From the NCBI RefSeq assembly GCF_018918285.1, contig NZ_JAHLQF010000003.1, positions 620,001 through 684,000 of the forward strand: a stretch of 64,000 nt of DNA, written 5' to 3'. Below the pieces are notes generated by a model. That model was not told where the DNA came from, did not search any database, and saw only the letters and a program-made list of their open reading frames with translations. Position numbers and translations under genes: made by a program. Of this stretch, positions 52,517 through 61,659 are shown in pieces. The DNA comes from Clostridium mobile. GTDB lineage: Bacteria > Bacillota > Clostridia > Clostridiales > Clostridiaceae. Numbering within the stretch: position 1 is the first letter of the stretch; every line of letters begins with the position of its first letter.

Positions 52517-53428
52517 GTGATTTATATTTTCACATATAAAAACAGAAATACATTTTTACAAAGATTACATCCTTTAACAGGGATATTACTTCTTATAGTG
52601 TATATTATATTGTTTTTGCAAATAAATAACCCAATACATCTATTAATAATACTAGTAAGTCTTTTAGTTCTTGCGTATTTAGATGATTCTTTAAAAGACT
52701 TGCTTTCATATGGAAAACTTATATTGCCCTTTACTTTATTGATCGCTATATTAAATCCTATTATGGTTCATGATGGGAGCACTGTAATATATGAAGGACA
52801 TATAAATTATCCTGTATTGGGACCTATGAGAATTACTTTAGAAGCTATAATTTATGGAATATTTAATGGTATCAGGGTTATGTGTGTAACACTTACTTTT
52901 GGTTTAGGAAATTTAATAATTCACCCTGATAGAGCTTTTGGATTTTTTTCTAAGTTTTTAAAGAAGTCTTCATTACTTATGAGTATGACTATAAGGCTTT
53001 TTCCAACTATGATGACCTCCTATGAAAATATAGTTAATGTTGAAAAACTTAGAGGAAATAAAATGTTTCATAAAGATATGAAAAAAAGTATTAAATGCAG
53101 TGGAAATATAGTAAAGATATTATTTTTATCAAGCTTAGAAGATTCAGCAGATATGGCAGAATCAATGTATTCAAGGGGATATGGAGCTTTGAAGAAAAGA
53201 AGCTCCTATTTCCATGAAAAACTTACACATAGTGATATATTCTTGATTTTAGTATGCATTTTCATTTTTGTGTATTATGCATATTTTAATTTTAAGGGTT
53301 TTAATGTTTTAAATTTCTATCCGAAAGTAGATAGTCCAATAAAGGCTTTATCAGTTGAAGGATATATACTTTGCATAATGATGTTTCTTCCATCATTAAT
53401 ATGTTGGGGGTGGAAAACTTGGAAATAA
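52517..53428 (+). CDS. ecfT: ECF transporter transmembrane coupling subunit EcfT
   Basis: This membrane protein of up to 303 residues is related to CbiQ. HPLTGILLLIVYIILF is near the N terminus; the ATPase-coupling motifs are FPTMMTSYENIVNVEKLRG and SSLEDSADMAESMYSRGYG. It follows the cell-wall protein by 10 bases. The only canonical start is GTG at 52517, which overlaps AGGAAGTG; the codon at ideal spacing is ATT (52526). It partners with the double ATPase and the CbrT-like S component downstream. Confidence 0.9.
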   Translation: MIYIFTYKNRNTFLQRLHPLTGILLLIVYIILFLQINNPIHLLIILVSLLVLAYLDDSLKDLLSYGKLILPFTLLIAILNPIMVHDGSTVIYEGHINYPVLGPMRITLEAIIYGIFNGIRVMCVTLTFGLGNLIIHPDRAFGFFSKFLKKSSLLMSMTIRLFPTMMTSYENIVNVEKLRGNKMFHKDMKKSIKCSGNIVKILFLSSLEDSADMAESMYSRGYGALKKRSSYFHEKLTHSDIFLILVCIFIFVYYAYFNFKGFNVLNFYPKVDSPIKALSVEGYILCIMMFLPSLICWGWKTWK

Positions 53429-55041
53429 TAAATATAGATAAGGTTACATTTAATTATCCAGAAGATAAAAATAATGCTTTGAAAGATATAAGTTTGTCTG
53501 TAAAAGAAGGAGAACTTGTATTGATTGTAGGACCATCAGGATGTGGAAAATCTACCCTTATAAGACTTTTAAATAGAATAATTCTTGATTATTATGGAGG
53601 AACATTAAAAGGTGAAGTATATGTAAAAGGTAAAAATATTGAAAGCCTTAATAACCATGATATTGTTAAAACTGTAGGTATGGTATATCAGCACCCTGAG
53701 AAGCAGATTGTACTTCAAGATGTGGAAAGAGAAATTGCTTTTGGACTTGAAAACCTTAATACGGATATAAACATTATGAAAAGGAATGTAGCGGAAGTTA
53801 TATCATTGCTTGGAATAAATGAGATAAAGGACAAGCAAACTACAGAAATATCTGGAGGCCAGAAGCAAAGGGTAGCAATAGCTTCCGTAGTGGCCATGGA
53901 TCCAGATGTTATATTATTTGATGAGCCTATATCTCAGCTTGATCCTATAGCGGGGGAAGAAGTTTTAAATTCTATAAAAAAGTTAAATAGAGATATGGGA
54001 AAAACCATAATTCTTGTGGAACAAAGGCTGGATAAATGTTTCCATTTAGCAGATAGAATTATATTTATGGAAGAAGGAAGGATTATTGGAGAAGGAACTC
54101 CACATGATGTTCCTAAAAACATACATAAAAAATATCATTTACCTAACATTGCATACATATTTAAAAAAGCAGGAAAAGATACAATACCTACAAATGTTAA
54201 GGAAGGTAGGGAAGCTTTGGAAGGTATAAACTTTAAAGAAGTAAAAGTGGAAAAAGAAAAGAGAAATTTTTCACAGTGCATTATGGAAGTAAGCAAATTA
54301 AACTTTCAATATGAAAAAGGGAGTAAAACTTTAAACAATATAAGTTTTAAACTGCACGAAGGAGAAATACTGGCGGTTATGGGGGAAAATGGTGCGGGTA
54401 AGAGTACTCTTTTTAAAATAATATGTGGGCTTATAGATAGTTATACTGGAAAGGTTTTAATAGAAGATAAGAATATAAAAAAAATTAGTCTGGACAAAAG
54501 GATTAAAAAAATAGGGTATCTTTCACAAAATCCAAATGATTATTTTGGAAGAAGAACTGTTTTTGATGAAGTAGGATATACTCTAGAAAACATTAGTGAA
54601 TACGATGAAAAAAGGATTATTAATGTATTAGAGCGTTTAGATTTGATACATTTAAAGGACAGAAATCCAAGAGACTTAAGTGGTGGAGAAAAGCAAAGAA
54701 CAGCTATTGCTTGCACATTGATTACAGACCCAGACATTCTTATTTTAGATGAGCCTACACGAGGAATGGACTCTATAGCAAAAGAAAAGCTTGGAGACAT
54801 TATAAAAGAACTATCTGCACAGGGAAAATCTATTGTACTTATAACCCATGATGCTGATTTTGCTGGAGACTATGTTAATTCTGTAATGCTTATGTTTAAT
54901 GGTGAAATTGTAGCTAAAGGGCCTGCAAGTACTATACTATATGATTCTATATATTATTCACCACAAATTGCTAAAGTATTTAAGAAAAAATGTAGAGTTA
55001 TAAAATCTGAAGATGCTATTGAAATTTTGAAGGTGATGTAA
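53419..55041 (+). CDS. ecfA: Fused double ECF ATPase (EcfA-EcfA')
   Basis: This protein of about 540 residues has two ABC ATPase domains in one chain. Domain 1 has VGPSGCGKSTLIRLL, YQHPEKQIVLQDVEREIAFGLEN, the signature SGGQKQRVAIAS and FDEPISQLDP. Domain 2 (from about 280) has GENGAGKSTLFKII, SGGEKQRTAIAC and LDEPTRGMD. I chose TTG at 53419, which has GGGGGTGG 5 bases before it and gives MEIINIDKVTFNY; this overlaps the ecfT end by 10 bases. It energises the ECF transporter of this operon, and possibly CbiMNQ, which lacks cbiO. Confidence 0.92.
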   Translation: MEIINIDKVTFNYPEDKNNALKDISLSVKEGELVLIVGPSGCGKSTLIRLLNRIILDYYGGTLKGEVYVKGKNIESLNNHDIVKTVGMVYQHPEKQIVLQDVEREIAFGLENLNTDINIMKRNVAEVISLLGINEIKDKQTTEISGGQKQRVAIASVVAMDPDVILFDEPISQLDPIAGEEVLNSIKKLNRDMGKTIILVEQRLDKCFHLADRIIFMEEGRIIGEGTPHDVPKNIHKKYHLPNIAYIFKKAGKDTIPTNVKEGREALEGINFKEVKVEKEKRNFSQCIMEVSKLNFQYEKGSKTLNNISFKLHEGEILAVMGENGAGKSTLFKIICGLIDSYTGKVLIEDKNIKKISLDKRIKKIGYLSQNPNDYFGRRTVFDEVGYTLENISEYDEKRIINVLERLDLIHLKDRNPRDLSGGEKQRTAIACTLITDPDILILDEPTRGMDSIAKEKLGDIIKELSAQGKSIVLITHDADFAGDYVNSVMLMFNGEIVAKGPASTILYDSIYYSPQIAKVFKKKCRVIKSEDAIEILKVM

Positions 55042-55755
55042 ATGAAAAAAAAGATTAAGTTAGGACCTATAATTATTATTTTTTATACAATAATGTTACT
55101 TTCAATGACTTATTTTGAATTTCCATTGGAAAGAGCAGTAGAAATATCTGCACTATTTATTATAGGTACGGTTATAGTTCTATTTGAAAATAAGGAAATC
55201 AACGGAAGAACTATGGCGGCTTTAGCAACAATGTCAGCACTTGGAGGAGTATTAAGAGTACCATTTGCAGCTATACCAGGATTTCAACCAGTTACATTTA
55301 TATGTGCAGTAACGGGTTATACATTAGGACCTGTAAATGGTTTTATGGTGGGTGCTATGAGCGCATTTATTTCTAATTTCTTTTTAGGTCATGGTCCATG
55401 GACACCGTGGCAGATGTTGGGATGGGGCTTATGTGGCGTTTTCTTCGGAGTTTTTAAGAATAAAATTAGCAAGTGTGGAATAAATGGATTTGTAATAATA
55501 TGTGCAGCTTGGGGATATATCTATGGAACTATATTAAACCAATGGTATGTTTTAGAGTTTATGAGACCAATTACATTAAAAACTATATTGGCAGGAAACA
55601 TATTAAGTTTTTCTCATGATACATTACATGCAGTAGGTAATGCAATTTTTGCAAAATTTTTTGGAGAAAGTTTCATAGAAGCTTTAGAAAGATATAACAA
55701 GAGAAATAAGGTTATAAGAATTAAAAATGAAACTATAGAAAATAAAAGTTTATAG
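55042..55755 (+). CDS. cbrT: ECF transporter S component, CbrT-like (predicted cobalamin-specific)
   Basis: This membrane protein has 237 residues and six or so helices. ALGGVLRVPFAAIPGFQPVTFICAVTGYTLGPVNGFMVGAMSAFISNFFLGHGPWTPWQMLGWGLCG is the conserved block of the CbrT group, which transports cobalamin and cobinamide. Its ATG directly follows the ATPase stop. Placement under a cobalamin riboswitch next to DUF4430 and barrel proteins supports a corrinoid substrate. Alone, the motif could also fit other S components. Confidence 0.82.
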   Translation: MKKKIKLGPIIIIFYTIMLLSMTYFEFPLERAVEISALFIIGTVIVLFENKEINGRTMAALATMSALGGVLRVPFAAIPGFQPVTFICAVTGYTLGPVNGFMVGAMSAFISNFFLGHGPWTPWQMLGWGLCGVFFGVFKNKISKCGINGFVIICAAWGYIYGTILNQWYVLEFMRPITLKTILAGNILSFSHDTLHAVGNAIFAKFFGESFIEALERYNKRNKVIRIKNETIENKSL

Positions 55756-55829
55756 AGGGTAAATAATTAAGGAAATAGTTGTAGATTTGTAATTAAATAG
55801 GATGAATTTTATTACAGGGAGGAAACAGA

Positions 55830-58800
55830 ATGAAAAAAAATTATAAAAAGATAGTATCTTTTTTAGTAACATTTATGATGATTTTATCTTTTTTTAATGT
55901 TGGAATATTAAAGGATTCTAAGGTTTTTGCAGGGGAAAGTAAAAAGACAAGTATCAGTGTGTCAGCTGAAGGAGATTATAATTATACGCAAACAGAAGAG
56001 AGAACAGGTCACTCTGACGATAGAATAGAAACTAAGGATGAAGGTGGAAAAGTAACAATAGAAGAAGATGCTGGAGAGCTTGAAGTTGATGCTGATGGAG
56101 AGGACATCATAAAAACAGATGAAGAAAAGGCAGTAGTAAAAGAGCAAACAAATACAGATAATAATGATGAAAAAAATACTGTAAAGGTAGAAGTAAGAGT
56201 TGAAGCAAATGATCATACCATAGTTCCTGAAAAAGAAATAGAGGTAGATAATTTTGATTTGAAAACTTATGGTTTTTCCGAGAATGAAGACAGCGTAAAA
56301 GCAATACATGCAGTTATTAAAGCTTTGGAAAGTGAAAATATAGATTGTAAAGATAAAAGTAAATTTAATGCTATTGATGGATATATAAATAATATAGCTG
56401 GCGTTAAGCAAGGTTCAGTATCTTCAAAAGATGGCTGGATGTTTTATATAAATAATAATTTTGCGTTAGACTACATGAATAGAGTAGATATAAAAGATGG
56501 AGATAATATAGTGGTGTTTTTTCAGGAGGATTATGAGAAAAACACATATTCTTGGTTTAATGAAAGTTACATCAAAGCAAAAACAGGAGAAGATATTAAT
56601 TTAAAACTTTTAGGATTGCAATATGATGTAAATACTAATGAGTCAAAAGAAGTTAGTATAAGCGATGGCAAAATATTAGTAGATAATAAAGATTATATAG
56701 AAAACGGAAAGTATGTTACTACGGATAAAGAAGGAAATGCTAAATTCAAATTTGATAAAGAAGGAACTTACGAAATTTCAGCAGTAAGATTTGATGAAGA
56801 TACAAAAAGAAGAAACATATCAAGACCTTATTGTAAAGTAGTAGTAGAAAAGGGAGAGGGTACAGTAGATAAAACTCCTCTTGTTAATTCAATCGATGAA
56901 GGTGAAAAGATTTTTAAAGCTGCAAAGATTGGTGAAGAAATAGGAGAATACTCGAAAAAAGCTAAGGAATTACTTGAAAAATCAATAAGTGAAGCAAAAG
57001 TTGTATTAAATAAAGAAGGATTAACTACAAATGATGTAAATACTGCTAATACAAATCTTCAAAATGCCATACTTAAGTTTAAAGAAAGTGTAAATAAGGA
57101 TGAAAGCTTACAAGATATCATAGATGATGTTCTTTCATACTATGATACTTGGAAAGATAATAGTTTTAAAAGTTTTGATTTCATAACATCTATGGCTTTA
57201 AGAAGAGCTGGAGTAGATACGGACAAACTATTAAGTAAAGTAAATATTTATACAATGGATAGCCTACATAATAACTCAAAAAATGTTATGAATATTATAG
57301 GTGTTGGAAAAAATCCTAAAGACTATAAAGGTAAAGATTATACAAAGTATCTAATAGATTATAACTATGAGGATGAAGATACTTCAGAATATATTGCTAA
57401 AGCTATTATAGCTATGGATATGGCAGGCGTAGAATATGATAAAGAAAAAGTAGTAGGAGCATTATTAAGTAAAGCTCATGACGAAGGAGAAGGAAAAATC
57501 TCTTTTGGATCAATAGAAGAAGGTTATTGGGATGATTTTATGCAAGAAGAAACTGAGGATGAATATATACCATACATAGATTATACAGCATGGAGCTTAA
57601 TTGCCCTATCAAATCATAAGGAGCTAAAAAATGTTCCAGAAGTTATAGAAGGAGCTAAAAAATATTTAAAGTCTAATCAAAGTAAGGATGGATTAATAAA
57701 AAATTCATCAGATACAGCATTGACAATTCAAGGAATTATTGCTTTAGGTGAAGATCCAAAATCTGATTATTGGTGTGTAAAAGATGGAGAGAAGAAGATT
57801 TCCATGATAGATGGAATGCTAAATTGTAGAAAAGATAATCAGTTTATGCTTTATCCAAAGGCTGGTATGGCATCAGATTTAGCAACCTCACATGTGCTCG
57901 CAGCATTAGTGGATTTAAATACTATGACTTCTATGTACAGAAAGCTTAAATATGAAGATATAAGTGTACCAGTTAAAGTACAAGTTTATGGAGAAAAAGA
58001 AGTTTATAGCGGAGGAAAGATTAATTTAGAAGCTAAAGCTTTTAATTACAATAATGTAGTTATTAAAGATGCAGCTATTTCTTGGAGAAGTTCAGACGAG
58101 AATGTTGCTACAGTAAAAAATGGAGTATTACATACTTTAAAAGAAGGGGAAGTAGAGATTACTGCATATATTACAGGCAGTGAAAAAATAAGTGGCAGTA
58201 TAAAAATAAAAATAACAATACCTCCACAAATTGATTATAGTGATAGATTAAATAAAGAAATAGAATTCTTAAAAAATCATTATATGGCCTATGGAAAGTA
58301 TGAATTTTTAGCATCACCAGCAGCTGTTTTATCAGGTGTGGATAAAAATATAGTAAAAGAAAACATATATAGATATTCTAAAAATTCTACTGCATTACAA
58401 GTTTCAAAAACAATTATAGCACTTTTAGGAGCAGGATTAGACCCTAGAAATGATGAGGTGAAAAATGCAAAAGTAAACCTTGTGGAAATATTAGAAAAAG
58501 CTCAAGTATTAGATGGAGTGAATAAAGGAAAGTTTATAGTAAATGAGGCTATGGATAAAAGTTCTATAGAAACTCAAGCTTACTGCATTATAGCATTGGA
58601 CTTAGCAGAGGGAAAATATGATAAAGAATTAGCTGTTAAAGCCCTTTTAAATATGTTAAATGATTCAAATTACAAAAATACAGACTTGTCATATAAGTAT
58701 ATTAAAACAGAAGCAGTAGCTGCTACGGCTTTAGCTAAACATAAGGATGTTTTAGGAGCGGAAAATAAAATAAATGAATTAATAACATTCTTCAAAGAAA

Positions 58801-60320
58801 ATCAAAATGAAGATGGAGCTTTTGACATGGTGGCTGGAAGCACCTTTGTTAATAGTCCAGCAGCTACTGGAGTTGTAGTACAAGCTCTTTTATCTAATAA
58901 TATAGATCCATTATCATGGCAGTGGACTAAGGGTGGAAAGACTGTTTTAGATGGTATGCTAAAGAGTAAATTTGAAGGAAGAGATGCTTCTACATCAGGA
59001 TACTCTCAAGGGGAAGGTCTTGGATTTGAAAACTCAGAAGCTTCTTACTATGCTTTTTCTGCATTAGTTCAAATGTTAAATAAAAAGTCCATTTATGACA
59101 TGATAAAGGAAAATATACAAGATGACTCAGAAGAAGTAACTCCAAAAGATTATACATCAATGGTAAATGAAACAATAGACACAATAATAAGCAAAAATTT
59201 ATCATTAGAGAATGATTGGTATATTATTGAGTTAAATAAGGCAGGCAAGGAAATACCAAAGGATTATATAAAAAAAGTTACAAAAGAAATAGTAGATGCC
59301 AAAGGACAATTAAGTAATGATACTGATTATGCTAAAAAAATCCTTGGAATTTTAGCTGCAGGAGGGGATCCAACTAATGTAGGGGGATACAATCTTGTTG
59401 AGAAAGTATACAATAATGACTTAACTCAAGGATTAAATGCCTATGTATTTGGTCTTATTGCATTGGATTCAGGAAACTTTACTATACCAAAGGAAAGCAA
59501 ATGGAATAGAGAAAAACTTATACAGACTATTCTAGAGGGAAGAACAAAGGATAATGGTTGGGCATTTTTCGGAAGTACTACAGATGTAGATGCTACTGCC
59601 ATGACTATATCTGCCTTAGCACCTTATTATAATAGTAAAAAGGAAGTAAAAGAAGCTATAGATGAAGCGTTAGTTACTCTTTCAAAGATGCAGACAGAAA
59701 AAGGCGGCTTTAAATCTTGGGGAAGTGAAAATAGCAATAGTACTTCTATGGTTATAGTAGCACTTTCCTCACTTAATATAGATTTAGCAGCGGATAGTAG
59801 ATTTATCAAAAACAATAACACTGCAATGGATGCTTTAATGGGTTATAAAACAGAGGATGGAACTTTTGGGTTTAAAGATAATAAATATAATAAATTCGCT
59901 ACAGAGCAGGCATTAAGAGCTTTAGTAGCATATAAAAACTTTAAAGAAGGAAAAGGGTCTATATATAAATTTGATTTTACACCTGGTGAAGAAGAAGTAA
60001 TTCCACAAGATCTAGAAATTAAAAACTTAACGGATGTAAAAGAATTTAATTTAAATTCTAATGCAAAAATATCTATACAAGCTACAAACAATAGTAAGGA
60101 ATCCAAAAATGTAACTTTAATAGTAGGTCTATTTGATGAAGATGGAAAGCTTATAAATTATGTTGCAGCAAATCAAAGTATAGAAAGTGGTAAAAATGTA
60201 GAATTAAATGGAGTGTTAAAACTTCCAAAAGAAGGAGAGTACGCAGTTAAAGCCTTTGTTTGGGATAGTTTAGAGGAAATGAACTATATTTCAAATACAA
60301 TAGAAATACCGGTTAGATAA
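55830..60320 (+). CDS. Large secreted transcobalamin-like protein: DUF4430 plus three alpha/alpha barrels
   Basis: This secreted protein has 1496 residues. It has a signal peptide (about 1-36), an acidic linker, and DUF4430 (about 125-235, DGWMFYINNNFALDYMNRVDIKDGDNIVVFF). An Ig-like/MG domain (240-340) and a FIVAR-like helical segment (345-420) follow. Prenyltransferase-like alpha/alpha barrel 1 is at about 423-710, a Big2 domain at about 712-797, barrel 2 at about 800-1095, barrel 3 at about 1105-1385, and a C-terminal Ig-like domain at 1395-1496. Barrel plus DUF4430 is the plan of intrinsic factor and transcobalamin. GGGAGG precedes the ATG. It probably binds extracellular corrinoid; other polymer-binding roles are possible. 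Confidence 0.82.
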   Translation: MKKNYKKIVSFLVTFMMILSFFNVGILKDSKVFAGESKKTSISVSAEGDYNYTQTEERTGHSDDRIETKDEGGKVTIEEDAGELEVDADGEDIIKTDEEKAVVKEQTNTDNNDEKNTVKVEVRVEANDHTIVPEKEIEVDNFDLKTYGFSENEDSVKAIHAVIKALESENIDCKDKSKFNAIDGYINNIAGVKQGSVSSKDGWMFYINNNFALDYMNRVDIKDGDNIVVFFQEDYEKNTYSWFNESYIKAKTGEDINLKLLGLQYDVNTNESKEVSISDGKILVDNKDYIENGKYVTTDKEGNAKFKFDKEGTYEISAVRFDEDTKRRNISRPYCKVVVEKGEGTVDKTPLVNSIDEGEKIFKAAKIGEEIGEYSKKAKELLEKSISEAKVVLNKEGLTTNDVNTANTNLQNAILKFKESVNKDESLQDIIDDVLSYYDTWKDNSFKSFDFITSMALRRAGVDTDKLLSKVNIYTMDSLHNNSKNVMNIIGVGKNPKDYKGKDYTKYLIDYNYEDEDTSEYIAKAIIAMDMAGVEYDKEKVVGALLSKAHDEGEGKISFGSIEEGYWDDFMQEETEDEYIPYIDYTAWSLIALSNHKELKNVPEVIEGAKKYLKSNQSKDGLIKNSSDTALTIQGIIALGEDPKSDYWCVKDGEKKISMIDGMLNCRKDNQFMLYPKAGMASDLATSHVLAALVDLNTMTSMYRKLKYEDISVPVKVQVYGEKEVYSGGKINLEAKAFNYNNVVIKDAAISWRSSDENVATVKNGVLHTLKEGEVEITAYITGSEKISGSIKIKITIPPQIDYSDRLNKEIEFLKNHYMAYGKYEFLASPAAVLSGVDKNIVKENIYRYSKNSTALQVSKTIIALLGAGLDPRNDEVKNAKVNLVEILEKAQVLDGVNKGKFIVNEAMDKSSIETQAYCIIALDLAEGKYDKELAVKALLNMLNDSNYKNTDLSYKYIKTEAVAATALAKHKDVLGAENKINELITFFKENQNEDGAFDMVAGSTFVNSPAATGVVVQALLSNNIDPLSWQWTKGGKTVLDGMLKSKFEGRDASTSGYSQGEGLGFENSEASYYAFSALVQMLNKKSIYDMIKENIQDDSEEVTPKDYTSMVNETIDTIISKNLSLENDWYIIELNKAGKEIPKDYIKKVTKEIVDAKGQLSNDTDYAKKILGILAAGGDPTNVGGYNLVEKVYNNDLTQGLNAYVFGLIALDSGNFTIPKESKWNREKLIQTILEGRTKDNGWAFFGSTTDVDATAMTISALAPYYNSKKEVKEAIDEALVTLSKMQTEKGGFKSWGSENSNSTSMVIVALSSLNIDLAADSRFIKNNNTAMDALMGYKTEDGTFGFKDNKYNKFATEQALRALVAYKNFKEGKGSIYKFDFTPGEEEVIPQDLEIKNLTDVKEFNLNSNAKISIQATNNSKESKNVTLIVGLFDEDGKLINYVAANQSIESGKNVELNGVLKLPKEGEYAVKAFVWDSLEEMNYISNTIEIPVR

Positions 60321-60330
60321 TAAATAGGAT

Positions 60331-60362
60331 TAGGATTTTTTACTTTGTAAAAAATCCTTTTC
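60331..60362 (+). terminator. Internal terminator after the large barrel protein gene
   Basis: GGATTTTTTAC (60333-60343) and GTAAAAAATCC (60347-60357) form a perfect stem with a 3-base loop, followed by TTTTC. It may reduce expression of the last two barrel genes relative to the first. Confidence 0.7.
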
Positions 60363-60403
60363 AAAATATATTAGCTATTAATTAAATTAAAGGAGGATTG
60401 TCT

Positions 60404-61621
60404 GTGTTAAGGAATAAAAAATTTTATATTAATCTATCATTAACTACAGGAATACTTTTATCATTATGTAGCTATGCTAGAGCGGCAGAAGTGAACAAAG
60501 ACATAGAGGATATACACAAAATCTGGAATATAAAGTTTAATCAGGATGTGAATTTTGATGATGAAACTAAAAGAGAGATCACTATAAAAGACAGCCATGA
60601 AAATATATTAGAAACTGAAATAAATTTAAAAAATGGAAAAACTATAATTGTATCTTCTCCTAAAGAAGGTTATAAGGTTGGAGAGACTTATACTTTAAAT
60701 ATTGGTGGTAAAGTTCATTCAAAAGATTTAAAACCCATAAAGGCTCCGAAAAGCTATATCTTCAGGATAAAAGAAAAAACAGCAGATTATAAACATAAAG
60801 AAGAAGTTAATACTACAATAAGTACTGCTATTAATGCTTTGAGAAATGGTGCAGAGACAGAGTGGGAAGTAATCGCCCTTGCAAAGGCAGGAAAAACAAT
60901 ACCTGATACTTATGTTAAAAGAATTGAAGCCGATTTTAAAAAATCAAATGGAGTGTTGGATCAGCCCACAGATTATGAAAGAATAGTTCTAGGCTTACTT
61001 GCGGCTAAAGCAGATCCAACGAATATTGGTGGATATAATTTAATAGAGAAGATTTATAATAATGAAGATTTAGAGAGCCAAGGAATTAATGCATATATAT
61101 ATGGACTTATTGCACTAGATTCAAAAGAGTATTCTGTGCCTGACTCTGCTGTGTGGACAAGGGAGAAACTAATTAACGTCATATTAGATGAACGTACAAA
61201 GGATAAGGGATGGGATTTTGCTGGTATAAAAGCAGATCCAGATATGACAGGAATGGCACTTATAGCATTAGCTCCATATAAAGATATACCGAAGGTTAAA
61301 AAGGCTATAGATGAAGGAGTTGAAAAATTAATATCTCTTCAAAAAGAAAGCGGTGCTTTTGCCTCATACAATGTAGAAAATACAGAGAGTATAAGCCAGG
61401 TAATAATGGGATTATGTGCTAATGGTATAGATCCTACCGATAGCAGATTTATAAAAAATGGTAAAACCATGATAGATGCGCTAATGACATTTAAAACAGC
61501 TGATGGAGGATTTTCGCATTTGAAAAATGGCAGAAATGATGTAAAAGCTACAGAACAAGCGTTATTAGCACTACAAGCTTATAAGAATTTAAAAGAAAAA
61601 AATAGTGTTTCCATATATTAA
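60404..61621 (+). CDS. Secreted single-barrel protein, paralogue of barrel 3 of the upstream gene
   Basis: This secreted protein has about 405 residues. A signal peptide (to about residue 28, SYARAAE) is followed by a Big5/SbsA-like Ig domain (about 33-125, WNIKFNQDVNFDDETKREITI) and one alpha/alpha barrel (about 130-400). The barrel closely matches barrel 3 of the 1496-residue protein (GGYNLIEKIYNN, AYIYGLIALDS, EKLINVILDERTKDKGW). It lacks DUF4430. GTG start at 60404, 7 bases after AAAGGAGG. It is probably an accessory corrinoid-binding half, acting with a separate DUF4430 protein. Confidence 0.8.
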   Translation: MLRNKKFYINLSLTTGILLSLCSYARAAEVNKDIEDIHKIWNIKFNQDVNFDDETKREITIKDSHENILETEINLKNGKTIIVSSPKEGYKVGETYTLNIGGKVHSKDLKPIKAPKSYIFRIKEKTADYKHKEEVNTTISTAINALRNGAETEWEVIALAKAGKTIPDTYVKRIEADFKKSNGVLDQPTDYERIVLGLLAAKADPTNIGGYNLIEKIYNNEDLESQGINAYIYGLIALDSKEYSVPDSAVWTREKLINVILDERTKDKGWDFAGIKADPDMTGMALIALAPYKDIPKVKKAIDEGVEKLISLQKESGAFASYNVENTESISQVIMGLCANGIDPTDSRFIKNGKTMIDALMTFKTADGGFSHLKNGRNDVKATEQALLALQAYKNLKEKNSVSIY

Positions 61622-61659
61622 CAACTTTATAATAACTAAATTTATGGGGGGAAGTTTAT

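Noticed and set aside
55962-56411. 149-codon open frame on the minus strand inside the 1496-residue gene
   Set aside because: It is very rich in Phe, Ile, Tyr and Cys because it reads opposite an acidic, repetitive linker. There is no ribosome site, and the plus-strand frame is clearly coding.
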